Assembly: GCA_008921705.1 (NCBI GenBank)
Contig: VFFE01007625.1
Span: 311,156 to 375,155, forward strand
Source of the DNA: Burhinus oedicnemus
Taxonomy: Eukaryota; Chordata; Aves; Charadriiformes; Burhinidae
DNA length: 64,000 nt
Direction of reading: 5' to 3'
Both the position numbers and the translations under genes were made by a program. The first letter of the stretch is position 1, and each line of letters opens with the position of its first letter. The notes under the pieces are model-generated. The model worked only from the letters and a program-made list of their open reading frames with translations, searched no databases and was not told the DNA's origin. Positions 12,706 through 24,463 of this stretch are shown one piece after another.

Positions 12706-15614
12706 TAGCCAGGATGTTTTGCATCAACAGCCTCATGCACCCCAGCAAGGTGGTCACACAGGCCTTTATTAATGATCACGCAGATGCTGATCTCAGCTAC
12801 TTCAATCTTCAACCGCCACAATAAGCAGATCCAGTCATATTCCTGTTTTGCAGATGAAGCCGTGATCCTCTTCTGCTTTTGCCCTGGCTTGGGGAAGGCA
12901 CCGTGCTCCAAAACCAGTTAATTGCAACTCAGTTGAATAATAAGAGTAATTTTCATTGGAAAAGCTCCCTTCCAGTTTCAGAGGAGTCCCAAGGGAAGGT
13001 GCTGTCTGCACACAGGTACAAGACCTCAGTTTTCTCCCTGTCTTGTAGGCTTTTGTGGTATGGATGCTTCTCTTTTGCAGAAGAGCTTGCACACTTCATA
13101 GAGGATGCTGACGGGGTATCGGAGGCTGATCTTGTGCTCCCAGGAATATGAATCCAAGTGTTAGCCAGCTGCCAAGGAAAGACCTACTTGCACATACAAC
13201 CTCAGGCATGTGTTTAGCCCCAAAAGACTCACCACAAAACTTGCCAACACCCACGTGTCTCTGCAGAGGAATGACTCGCACCCCTTTGCCAATGCTGGTG
13301 GTTCATGGCAGCGTTCCCTCTGCAGGAAATTTTCCCCGGCGATGACCCAGTCAAAATGCAGAAAAAAAAACCCCACCAGAAAAGCAGATCCCTCCACCAG
13401 GAGACTGCAGACGCATCCCAGCCAGGGGCATTGGTCAGCCCATTGACAGGCTGTATCTGCTTTCAATAAACTTTTATAGCCTGTCAATGCGCTGAATCCT
13501 ACACAATAAAATTTGTGTCAAAAAAGTCTTGCAGTGCCAGTGTCTTTTTTTCCTCTTTTTAATTTGAGGACAGCTGGGAGGGACCGATTCAGGGGCCAAG
13601 TTCATAAGATTTTTTTTTAAAAAAAAGAAAAACCAACAAAACTTGAAATTACAATGGGAATTTTCAAAGCCTCCTTCTGGGGAGAGCAGCCATTTTCAAA
13701 AGTGACTTCATTTCCAGAGCTGGCTTACCTCCCAGTATTTGAACAAGCAAGGAAAGAAAAGTTCAGAAAGTAGATAGGTTTCATGTTTGGCTTAATTGAG
13801 TTCAAATTTAACAGTCACAAACCAGCCTTTAAGGTTCCAGGCAAATTCTAGGAGATGGTGCAGCTTATCAGGCTGCCAGTCCTGAACTTCAGCTCCCTGA
13901 CCAGGAGAGATGATCCTGCACAGCATTGCCTTCAGTAGACATCTTAATGCAGAAACCTGGCACAGGCAAGGAACCTGAAAACCCTCAGCCAGCTAATCTG
14001 CAGATTGAACCCTGCAAGGCTTTTGCATGGACTTTTACAGGGGGCCAAGGCGTGAAACCCTTGGTTTGCACCCCTTCCCTGGGATGTGCTTTTGTGCCAG
14101 TCGTTAAGGGCCATATTTAGCCAGCTTAAATCCCTTTCAAGTCCCTGCACCTCATGAAATGGAGATCAAGGGACATTTAAGAGCAATTCCCAGACCCCAG
14201 TAAAGCACCAACTGGAGACACAGGGACCAAGGAGACTTTAGGGCAGTTAACAGGCTCTTTATTCCCTACCTTCAAGATGCAGATAACATTGTTTTCTTAA
14301 CGAGCATGTTAAGAAGATAAATATGCTGCCAGCGGTTAACAGGCTCCATAGCTCTCAGGATACGCAGCCCAATTCCCAGTCCCACTGATGGCTGTTCAGG
14401 GCAGTTCTCATCCCAGCTGATGGTTGTTTGTAATGCCTGGTTATCAGACAGAGTTTTCCCTGGGAGGAGCAGGGCTTTGATAAAGCTCCTGCAAAAACCT
14501 ATGAGTAAGCAAGAGGAATTTTCCCTGTTCATATTGTTTGGGCTGTCAGTCACCCCTAGCTTTGCTAGGAGTAATGCAAGAGCCTAGGAGCGAGCAGTAA
14601 ATGCCGTGTCCCAGCGTGTGTCTAAGGGAGGGGGATTCAAGCACGTAGGGTGCAAACAGCTGGAGCTATAGACAGCTGTTCTCCACCGCAGCACATTGAC
14701 TGATGGGGTCTCTCGCCGAGATGTCAGCTTTCGCTGTTGTTTTAGGAAAGATAAGTCACTAATGACCGCTGTTTAAATGATTCTTGGCAGGAAGAAAAAC
14801 ACAGAGGTCCTTTATGAAGAGTTGCTCTTTATCTGTCAGAATAGCAGCACCAGTTCATTATTTTTTTTCTTTTCTTGTTTCCATGCTATATGTTGTCTCT
14901 GGGGTGGGTTGAGGGATTCACGTGTGGGAAGAACTGCTTTCCAAGTCTTCTAGACTAGATGTTAATGCCGAAGACATGATGGACCGACCGCTGGAGTCCC
15001 CCGGCTCTATCTCCTGATACCACTTCTTCAATTTTTAAGCACTTTGGTTTCTGGTGAAAGGTGGGGGATTGACAGCAATCAGTTTAAACAGTCACAGGAG
15101 AGGTGAGGAAAGCTGCTCTGGTCTGCTCTGACCCCGAGGGACCCGCTCAGGCTGACAACACCGCCTGGCAATCCATGCCAGAAAGGCGATTCACACTGAT
15201 GGGTGGCCTCTGGTCAGACTGGTTTCAAGCACCATCCCAAGCAGCAGCTCTTTGGAGAGTTCCGTTAGCAATCTTGCTGGCCAGAAAGCAAAATAAATAA
15301 CATAATCAATGCCTCTTCTCCAGGTGGCATCACAAGAAAAAGCAAATACAACAAGCCATACCCTGGTGACAGAAAGCTCGCCCGACTTCAGAAGTCCCTC
15401 GGTCATGCTTTCCTATTTACCCTGTCTCATATGGCTTTGGGCTTCAGCCTCCACAGCGCACGAGCTTTTGCATGGCAGCAAACCCAAGCTGCAGGCTTCT
15501 TCATCCAAAATAAGTACATAGATGTTATTGTTTGCCAGATGCCTTCACAAGGAGAAGGGGAGGTTCCCATGAGGTCATTGGCATAGTCGCAGCAGAAGGG
15601 CACTGTGTAACTGC
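12706..15614. other. Intergenic, hairpin at 13.44 kb only
   Basis: Apart from the inverted repeat at 13,441-13,489 and a T8/A8 stretch near 13,611-13,627, I recognise nothing in this interval. Confidence 0.6.
13441..13489. repeat. 12-bp inverted repeat enclosing AATAAA
   Basis: CATTGACAGGCT at 13,441-13,452 pairs perfectly with AGCCTGTCAATG at 13,478-13,489. The 25-base loop contains AATAAA (about 13,465-13,470). No gene is recognised next to it, so a role in RNA processing is unsupported. Confidence 0.8.
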
Positions 15615-15822
15615 AATGGGAAGAGCGGGTTCTGGAGAACCTGGGTCTGACGCCCTCCTGCGTGACCTCAAAAAGGTCACGCTTTTCCTCCTCAGCCTCC
15701 CCATCTGCACGGAGATGGATAGCGAGACTGCCCTACCAAGTGGTGAGAATTAACTAGCGCCTGTAAAGCACGCCGAGAGACTCAGATGACAGGTACTATA
15801 TAACTGCAAACTCTATTATATC
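15615..15822 (+). mobile_element. Ancient MIR/MIR3-like SINE relic (plus)
   Basis: Runs in MIR order: GGGTTCTGGAGAACCTGGGT CTGACGCCC, TGCGTGACCTCAAAAAGGTCAC (the 'TGTGACCTTGGGCAAGTCAC' core), CCTCAGCCTCCCCATCTGCA ('CCTCAGTTTCCTCATCTGTA'), and a tail TGTAAAGCACGCCGAGAGAC TCAGATGACAGGTACTATATAA resembling the MIR3/L3 tail 'TAAAGCGCTTTGA...GGCGCTATATAAATGC'. MIR-type SINEs are rare and very old in birds. Confidence 0.68.
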
Positions 15823-15935
15823 ATTCCACCATCCCTTTTGCTAAAAATCTGCCTTTGCGGAAAAGATCCAGACACCAAATACATTATTAAGTGAGGATGT
15901 CTGACAGTAGTTCAGCTACGTAGAGATGTTAAATA

Positions 15936-16035
15936 GTAATAATAATGAAACAATACTCAGCCTTTGAGGATGCTGTACATCTTCAAAGCACTTCACCAAA
16001 ACATTAACTGATTATACCCAAAATAAATTGCTCAC
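15936..16035 (-). mobile_element. Ancient MIR3/L3-like tail relic (minus)
   Basis: The plus strand reads TAGTAATAATAATGAAACAA, then TTCAAAGCACTTCACCAAAA CATTAACTGATTATACCC. This resembles the reverse complement of the MIR3/L3 3' end ('...TTCAAAGCGCTTTACATACATTATCTCATTTGATCC'). It lies about 115 bp from the plus-oriented relic and points the opposite way. Confidence 0.5.
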
Positions 16036-19000
16036 AGCTGTTGGAGATCCATGAAGTATTCAAAAGAAATGGATGGAACATCATCCATCCTGGATCATAC
16101 AGGGCTTGCATGTGCTACAGCGTAATCAAGAGCGCAAAGGAAATAACTTGCAGGAAGTTCAGCTTTTAGTGCTCTTTCTGTACACCTCAAAGCATGGTTT
16201 ATTGTTAGAAAAAGCAGCACAGAGACCTGAGCTCCCTCCTCTCGACCATGGAAAAAAGTTGTGACAGAGCCAAAGCCTTATTCAAAGTTCAATGTCATAC
16301 CATTAAAACTCCTATTTCAACTTAATCTTAGCAGAAATAGCTGCATGCCAGACAGCTTAAGGCATCTACAGTGTTTATAGCCACAAGCAAGAGAACATTG
16401 ATCTGGCCCTCATGCAGTACACACTGCAAGCTCATCCAACAACCCCTTTTGTACTCACCTGTCTTAATTCCAGCATGGACCTCACTACTGCAATTCCACA
16501 TTATGTTGAAGAACTAAGACTACCTGCACCCAGCCAGTCCAGATCCGTGGCTTATAAAAGCACCACATCCCTCTCCTCTGCCTGCCTCTCCCACCCTCAA
16601 AGCAGGCAGCTGGGAAAAAGCAATTTTAGGTGCAGAGCAACAAGCTTGTTGCTGCAACTGCCTGGTAGCACACGATGCACTCAAAAGAGCACCAGAGCAC
16701 TCGCATCTAAATAAACCCAGGGGAAGTATTATTTCCACATACAATTATTGGCTAGCTTTCCAGCACCGGAGCTAGTTCCTAGCCTGTTCCCTGCCAGAGC
16801 ACAGCATCTGCCTAGGCAGATGCCTGGAAAGACACGAGCAGGGACCTGGCATCTGCAATAACCATTAAGGTATAAAAGGTTGTTTGTTCACAGAGCTGCA
16901 GGCTTGCTCATTTACAGCGCACAGCTGAACGCTGCCATGGCCCAGTGTTCGCCACTGACCCACTTTGTGGTTTGCCTACGCTCCCTCAAAGTCCCAAAGA
17001 GCGGAGCTCAGAAGAAAACAAGCCCTGAGAAGCCCAAAACCAACCGCTAATTTAACACCACTTTACCACAGCATTAGGCTTGGCCTCTTTAGTCTATCCC
17101 TTCCAAAAGCAAGGCAGTGGGCTCAGTGCAGCATGAACACCTGATCTCATCTCACAGCGGGAGTGCAGCACATCAGGGCAGACGTGCCAGAGCACAGCAG
17201 TACGGTGGAGGTCCAAAGGGTGGAGTGCACAGAGAGCATCATCCCTGATAAAACCTGCAGCAACCAGCACAAATTGAAATGGAGAGGTCCGGCAGAACTT
17301 CATTTTGGGGGATGAGGCTAGCAAAGGACAGAAGAGGAGTGTCACCATGGAAAAAGCAGGCAAGATGCAGGTCAGGAATAACACACCTCCCAGGGCCCAG
17401 CCAGGAGCTTTCCAGATGCCAACAGCTAAGATGAAGGCAGAGCAGCCAACCTTGTGTCTGCACAGGATTGCAGCACGCTGCAAGGACCTTGTATCAGAAA
17501 TCAGGCACATCAAGGCTTGCTAGGAACAGCAGAGCTAGGGTGAAGACACATTGACACAGCCCACATCTAGAGAAAAGAAAAGCAGCTCCTCATTTTCTCG
17601 AGCATTAAAGCTCACGGCATGCAGAGTCTCGCAGGAGTTTTGGTTTCAGCTTTTTCTACCATTTGCATGCCGTGTACTGGAGATCATCCTGTCACACATC
17701 ATCAACATCTCCAAAGAATCCCAAGGTGACTGCATTTAAAATGAAACCTCCAGTACCCTCCAGGAAAGCCGACATGCCCTTGGTAATGGAGACAGCAACC
17801 TATTTAAAGATGAGCTATTTAAAAGCAGCAGCCTGCGGTACCTTGCCAAACTCTTTGCACTTGAGGAGAACACCATAACATCTCTCTGGTGTGCCCCCAG
17901 TTCACAGCACACCAAGTGAGAAGCGGCGGGGAGTTTTGTTTTGCAAACCACATTCCACTGCGGGGGTCACTACGTCTATCGAGTGCTTTACGCTCTACAA
18001 GACAGGAATCACACCCTTACGTTGTGCTACAACCTAACTGGGTCTATATAGATTATTTTAAGGAAACTCTTTAAATATGCACCCTGCACACCAGATCAGC
18101 TTGAGATATATGCTCGAGGACATGGAACATATGCTGCAGGGAGTACGGAATAGGGGCTGGAATGCTCACCCCTGCATTGTGCATGGCAGAAGTTATCCTC
18201 ATAACATCACACAGCACGCCAGCTCAAGATATTGGGTATGGTCCAATATCAAGGTGCGCTGGGCAGAAGGATGCTGCAAGAGGCACTGTGGAACTTGGGC
18301 AACAGAAACATCTTTAGATGCAGCTCTGTCATTTAGGATCTGCAGCATAAAACATAAGGCAGGCTGTCAGCAGGTTGCATTGCTGAAGTCTGAAAGTACA
18401 GCTTAAAAAAAACAAATAAATCTCTGTGTGGGGCATCGGAGTGGAAAGAGCCAAGACCTGCTGCAAATTGGCACCGGCGTGCATTGGCAGAGCTACATGC
18501 GAGTTCCCAGGGCAGCGTGAGCTGTGCCCAGAGCCAAGTGTAGCAGCGATGGGTCAGACACAGGCTGGACTCAAGGTGTTTGTTGTGACCATCCCCCACG
18601 CCAAACACTGCACCCACACAGTCAAGGGAGGAGAAACATGGAAGAGCAAAGCACACACAGCACCTGCTCGGGCGGTGCCTGGATCAAGTCAACACCGTCA
18701 GCCTCTCACTTGGGAAAAAAAAAAAAAAAAAAAAAAAAAAAAGAAAAAAGCCACCACAAATACAGTTTCTCTCATCCAAACCTCTCTCCTTCCCCCTCTG
18801 ACCTCATTCATGGCTCAGGCTCCAGGACAGCTGCCGGGTTGCCAAAGTCCCCCCAGCTCACTGAAGCAGAGAGCAACACGATCAGGATGATAGCTGGGCC
18901 AGCTGTTAGAAATCACTGCAGGACTCAAAACAACTGAAGACCAAGCAGGGGAAAAAAAAAATAGAAAAAAATAAACCAGCAGAAAGCCCCTCACTCCTTT

Positions 19001-19917
19001 TCCTCTGCCTGGACATCATGGTCTCATTGTTACCACCATCCTTAAATCGCCAAGTGAGCCCTGGCCAAAATGACAGCTCATTAAGAATATTTTAGAAATA
19101 CACTGGGTGGGGACCAGGGAGCCCAGGGAACAGGGACCCTGCAGTGGATTTTTTCACACCTAAGTGACTGTTTTGAATGCAGCTCAGGTCAATAGAAATG
19201 ACCTTGATCCTGACTGGGACCAGTGCCAGTGGACTCCAGTGTGAAGTCCCCCCTCCTCCAGGCATCAGCAGAGGCACGCTGAAGTTCAGGGTACTGCAGG
19301 AAGGTGAGCCGTGTGCCCGCAGGACCTGCTGGTACAGGAGGGCTCAGAGACATTTCTATATAGGCTCTGCTTGTTAAGAGTTGCCCAACTCAGCAACCTG
19401 CAAACTTAACTCAAAGGCAGAATGCCCTCTCCACTAAAAAAGCCCTCTCTAATTACAGGGAGTTACTGTCTCCTGCAACAAAATCCACAAAACTCATTTG
19501 AAAACACCATTTTGTTTAAATTAGAGCACATTAAGGCAGGCAACAATGCCCCAGTCTGTGTTATGGGAAGCATGTTGTCTTCCCATGGTGACTTGCACAG
19601 CGGGCTACCAAATGTCCTCAACTGACACTAAACATCAGCAAAGGGACATTGAGAGGACAGAGAAGAGCAGGATGTCTGCTCCCTGAACACGTAGGGACCA
19701 GGAAGAGCAGAAACTCAACAGCTCATTAAGGAAGATGGAATTTTGAGATACAAATATCCACAGAACCCCCACTGACAGCAGTTGGGCTGCAACTCTGGCA
19801 TGTTCTCCCCAAGAGAACAAGGGAAGGGTGGTAGCTGACCAAAAATGTTCATGCCAGTGCCCAAGTACCAGGCTTTACATAGGATACCCCTTACCAAGGG
19901 TGGAGACAGAGGTAGGT
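16036..19917. other. Intergenic, poly(A) at 18.7 kb only
   Basis: No gene or interspersed repeat recognised. Open frames of 139-154 codons near 17.1-18.9 kb have no domain character, and one reads through poly(A) as poly-lysine. Confidence 0.6.
18715..18750 (+). repeat. Poly(A) simple repeat
   Basis: 28 A, then G, then six A and AAG-rich sequence. No upstream gene-like sequence or target-site duplication is visible, so it is treated as a simple repeat. Confidence 0.85.
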
Positions 19918-20345
19918 CACAGAATCATAGAATCACGGGGGTTGGAAGGGACCTCTGGAGATCATCCAGTTCAACCACCCTGCCACAGCAGGCTCACCTA
20001 CAGCAGGTTGCACAGGATGGCATCCAGGCGGGTTCGGAATGTCTCCAGAGGCAGAGACTCTACCACCTCTCTGGGCAGCCTCTTCCAGTGCTCGGCCACC
20101 CTCAAAGTCAACAAGTTCCTTCTCATGTTCAGATGGAACTTCCTAGGTTCCAGTTTGTGCCTGTTACCTCTTGTCCTGTCGCTGGGCACCACTGCAAAAA
20201 GACTGGTCCCATCCTTCTGGCACGCTCCCTTTAAGGATTTGTAAGCATTGATGAGATCCCCCCTCGGACTTCTCTTCTCCAGACTAGAAAGACCCAAGTC
20301 TTTCAGCCTTTCCTCATAAAGATGTTCCAGTCCCCTAATCATCAG
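19918..20345 (-). mobile_element. CR1 LINE 3' fragment
   Basis: Minus-strand CR1. The plus strand opens CACAGAATCATAGAATCACG and contains the complement of the C-terminal ORF2 end ([20 protein letters not shown] ... [20 protein letters not shown]). It belongs to the same tail group as the copy at 2.55 kb but in the opposite orientation. Here the Trp codon (EHWKRLP) that is a stop in that copy is intact. It is 5'-truncated at about 20,345. Confidence 0.94.
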
Positions 20346-23300
20346 GTTGGGATGGGGCTTGGATGCCGTGAATGCTGGTGATGGTGACAGAGGATTGTGT
20401 GGGAAGCCTAGAAAGAGCAGCAGCACCCAGGCAGTTAAGAACACAGTATTTTCTCAGCATATCACCTTACTGCTGCTCCACAGCCTTCAAGGCAGGTCTT
20501 CCCAGCCCCTCTCTGTTTTCAGCAGGAAGGATGGGGACCTGCGGCTGACTTCAATTTGACGCCATCACCAGGGGGTAGCATTACTGTGCCACTTTTCCTC
20601 TGCTCTCTGGCTGGCAGGGGCTGTCTCAGTGGCAGTGCTAGGCCACTCTCCCTCTACACCCTGCTGCTTGAGCAGGACCCAAGCCAAGACACAGAAGACT
20701 GGGAATTTCCCTCAATATTTTAGGTGCCTCTCTGCCTCTGGGGTGGGAAGGGGGCCAGGCTAACAAGCCACTCTATTGGCACCACCATCACCAGCCTCAC
20801 AGGTGCCCAGATATATCCTGAGCACCAGGACTCTTTAAGAAGTGTCTCCACACCCCCTCCATGCTGTGCTAGCTCCACAGGAATAGCAGAGACCCAATCT
20901 GTCAGCTCTATTTAGCTTTGATGCAAGCACGTTTGATGAAGCAAAGCCAGAGGTTATGCTCCCCATTGCAAAGCTGGAAATAAAGTTGCAAGAAAAAAAA
21001 CACCCAGTGGACACAGTTCTAGGCTGTGCCTGTCATCAAGATGCCTCCTGAGCTGTTTCCACCATCACCTCCCTAACGCACAGCAGCGTTCCTGTCCAGA
21101 GTGTTTCTCCAGCACTGAACCCTCCCCATCTTTACTCCTCTCTTCAGGACAGCAGATTAACCCTGGTGTGTGGCCACCCAAAACGCCCTGCCCCTCCTGG
21201 CTGTACGTTAAGCAGGGTGTTTCACGGGGGAGAGGAAGGGGACTGCACCTCCGCTGTTCAAGAGACTCCTGGCTCTTTGGAAGGAGCAATCATTGCACAT
21301 ACATTTCAGCAAACCCATGGGCTCCCACATCCTCTCAGCACATTAAGAAACAGCTGACTAGTTAGTTATTAGAGAGTCTGCTCCAGATGAACTCCTCCCT
21401 TCCTGTCCTCTGCCTTCCAGAAAGCTGGTCTCTCCCTTCGGAGAAGTCTCTCACCTACAGCAAAGGCTCTAGCAAGACAGCCCAAGGGTTTGTCATTTTT
21501 GGTGAGAACAGGAGCCACTACAACCTCTCTCCTGCAATTGCTTTTCTTCCCTAAGCCTCCAGCAGAAGCACCCTGAGAGCAGCTTGCTCCCCCCATTTCA
21601 GCCCCAGCTCCCTGCACTGCTTCTTCCCATACCACAAGCTCACCCCCACTGTCTCCAGGTGCATAATACAAGCATGTTTCTGCCTAAAGACTACTCCTGG
21701 GCAACTGGCTTCTTTCTCTTCCATTCCTTCGTCCTCTGAGGCTTTGCTGCGTGCACAGAAGACAGGACAGATGTATGGGGCTGCTGCAGCCCAGGTTGCC
21801 CTGTGGGACAGTAATTGCAGGATGAGGTAAGGCAGAAGGAAGTGGGTGCTCTAGGCTGAAGGGAAGGACAGCTGTGGCTGTTCCCAGGATCTGGAGCAAG
21901 TCAATTGATAAATACCAGAGTTGGACCTGAAGGAAAGCTGGGCATTCATAGCCAAGAAAGCTGAACGGCTTTGGAAGAAGCCCTGGCCTTTGTTGCACAA
22001 TCTCTAGGCAAGGCACTCACTGTACTCCGAGAGCAAGAGGCAAATGGGGATAAGCAAATGCACACCCCTTCACAGCCCAAAACACAGCTCAGCACAAGCC
22101 TCCAGCTTCCCACCTACCAAAACCACAGGGCCTCCAAAAGCCAGCACAGCAGCTTGTCCTGTGCAGCTGCCTCTAGGGAACTCAGTGTAAGAGGCAGCAA
22201 GATCTCAGCCTCCCTCGGGGCTCAGAAAAGTCAAAGGCACTCACCGTCCTGTACAGCCAATTTCTGTAACTCCCAGTGCTTGACAGCCTTTGAAACCTCA
22301 GGAGAGAGTCAGCAGCAAAGAGGACCTCAAGCATTCTTTCCAAAACAACATTAAATATACAAACAACTGCTAGGTAAATAAAAACTACAAACTTTTTAGT
22401 TTGAAGCTTCACAACATTCAGCAACACAACCTTGAGCTTCTCTGGACACTTGCAAACTGACAATTTATTAAAAGAAAACTCTGGCTGGTTCCCACCATCC
22501 CATAAGTTCACCCAAATCCTACCTTATCACGCAAGCAGCAACTCAGACCCAGTCAGGACTTTCTCTACTGCACCATGCTAACATGTGGCAGCTCAGGACA
22601 CTCTGACTGTTACAGAAAAGACTTAGTAACAGGGAAAAAGAAAGGTAGAAGTCTTCAGAAAAAACAGGGTATAACACGCTCACATCCTTCTTGCTGCTTC
22701 TCAAGTCTTTAATCTCCTAGGTCACTGCAAGCTTCTTACCGCAAAGAGGACATCAAACATGCCAAGAGAGCATGCCCCTCTCATCCCTTCCCTGAAAAAC
22801 TCAGCTTCTCCTGAGCCTGATTTATATCAACTCCCTGCCCTCACACCCCTGCCAGGACAGGTTAATTGGAGCCACAAGGTTGACCTCCTTCTCTTCTGTA
22901 GGTGGGACAGTTTACTTTGCTAGCCCTCTTCCTCCTTTTTTCCCCAAACAGTCACAGATGGCCCAGGGAACTGCCTTTTAAATGCACTTTAAAGCCTCTG
23001 TTGCTGACTGATACTGGAAGACTTGGGAAGCCCCGTATTTCTTCTGCTTTATCTAAAAAGCTTCACGAGGCTTAGAGAAAGCATGGGGAATTACTGTGCA
23101 AGGGATCTGATCTGAGTCACAGGGATGCACCTGGGAGCACACACCTAAACCACCTGTAGAACACACATACATTTGGCTTCCTTTCCTATATGCGGCAGCA
23201 CATCCACAAAATTACACGTTCCTTTCAAACAAAAATCACCGACGTGCACTTCCAGCCGCAGCAGCAGGATATAAACATAGCTTGCGTGTATATGCACACG

Positions 23301-24076
23301 CAGGTGTACGTGCACACACACGCAAAACACACGTGCACATCCTTGTGTGCAAATTATCTGTCTTCCGTTTGTATTTGGCTTGGCTGCACAGCCTGCTCTC
23401 CATGGGCTCAGCCAGTAGATATCCAGGCTAAGATAAACACCAGACAGCTGCTGGGAGCCAGAGATATTTTGGTGATTAACAGCTGTGTGGGGCTATACAA
23501 CAGAGACACTCCCCCCTGGCCCCGACCCCCGCCATCCCTCCAGAACAGGCTGTTTCATTTCAGATTTCTGTTTGTCAGGCAAAGGCTGGAAGCCATCAGA
23601 GGAGATTTTCTGCAAAAGGCGCAGGTGGGAAACCTGGCGAGGAGAAGCCGTTGCCCAAAATCCCATCCCTTCCCTGGCACACCGGCCATGGCAGCCTGCA
23701 TCGGCTTTGCCCAGCGCCTCTTGTGCAGCACTTGGAGCCACAACTGCAAAACCGTGCTTGCTTATTTTCAAGGTTTCTTGAATCCACGAAGAAACAGCAA
23801 AAAGCTTACAGTGAAGTCTGTTCTCATGGTGTTCATGGTTTAATGTAACCGAATACTTCAGAAGGTGATCTTGCAAGTGTTTCCCCTTGGGCACTTTGCA
23901 AATGGGCTCTTCTCTTCCACTAAAGGCATGCAGCAAGTGACAGTCTTGTCCTGGGAGAGGAAAAGCTGGGAAAAGGAGACAGACCTGGGCTTTGGAATAA
24001 GAATGGGGCTGATACATGGGGATGACAAAAGAAATATTATTACCCCTTCACACAAAGAGGGAATGGGATGCGTAAT
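20346..24076. other. Intergenic, CA-rich tract only
   Basis: The longest open frame (23,190-23,843, plus) begins inside the degenerate CA/GT tract and shows no family resemblance. No other feature recognised. Confidence 0.6.
23265..23350 (+). repeat. Degenerate CA/GT-rich microsatellite
   Basis: Imperfect alternation of CA and GT dinucleotides (GTGTATATGCACACGCAGGT, then GTGCACACACACGCAAAACA), probably a decayed dinucleotide repeat. Confidence 0.6.
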
Positions 24077-24463
24077 GGGTTGTTCAGCCTGGAGAAGAGA
24101 AGGCTCCAGGGAGACCTTAGAGCCCCTTCCAGTTCCTAAAGCAGCTCCAGGAAAGCTGGGGAGCGACTCTGGATCAGGGAGTGGAGCCATAGCATGAAGG
24201 GGAACGGTTTTAAACTCAAAGAGATTTAGATTAGATATTAGGAAGAAATTCTTGACTGTGAGGGTGGTGAGACACTGGCCCAGGTTGCCCAGAGAAGCTG
24301 TGGCTGCCCCATCCCTGGAGGTGTTCAAGGCCAGGTTGGATGGGGCTTTGAGCAAGCTGGTCTAGTGGGAGGTGTCCCTGCCCATGGCAGGGGGGTTGGA
24401 ACGAGATGGTCTTTAAGGTCCCTTCCAACCTAAACCATTCTGAGTCTATGATTCTATGATAAT
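24077..24463 (+). mobile_element. CR1 LINE 3' fragment with internal deletion
   Basis: Plus-strand CR1 beginning at GTTCAGCCTGGAGAAGAGAA and ending with CTATGATTCTATGAT. Compared with the copies at 1.15 and 9.27 kb, the part between the 'EKRRL' segment and the 'FKL..RFRLD' segment is shortened and scrambled, indicating an internal deletion. The 3' UTR is otherwise typical. Confidence 0.92.

Noticed and set aside
18715..18750. Poly(A) tract as the tail of a processed pseudogene
   Set aside because: No gene-like sequence or flanking direct repeat upstream, and retrocopies are rare in birds.
18426..18890. 154-codon frame with a poly-lysine run
   Set aside because: The lysines come from the genomic poly(A) tract. 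No other coding signal.
23190..23843. 217-codon plus-strand open frame
   Set aside because: It starts inside a degenerate CA/GT microsatellite (giving a His/Val/Tyr-rich start), shows no domain, and overlaps an equally long open frame on the other strand. Chance.
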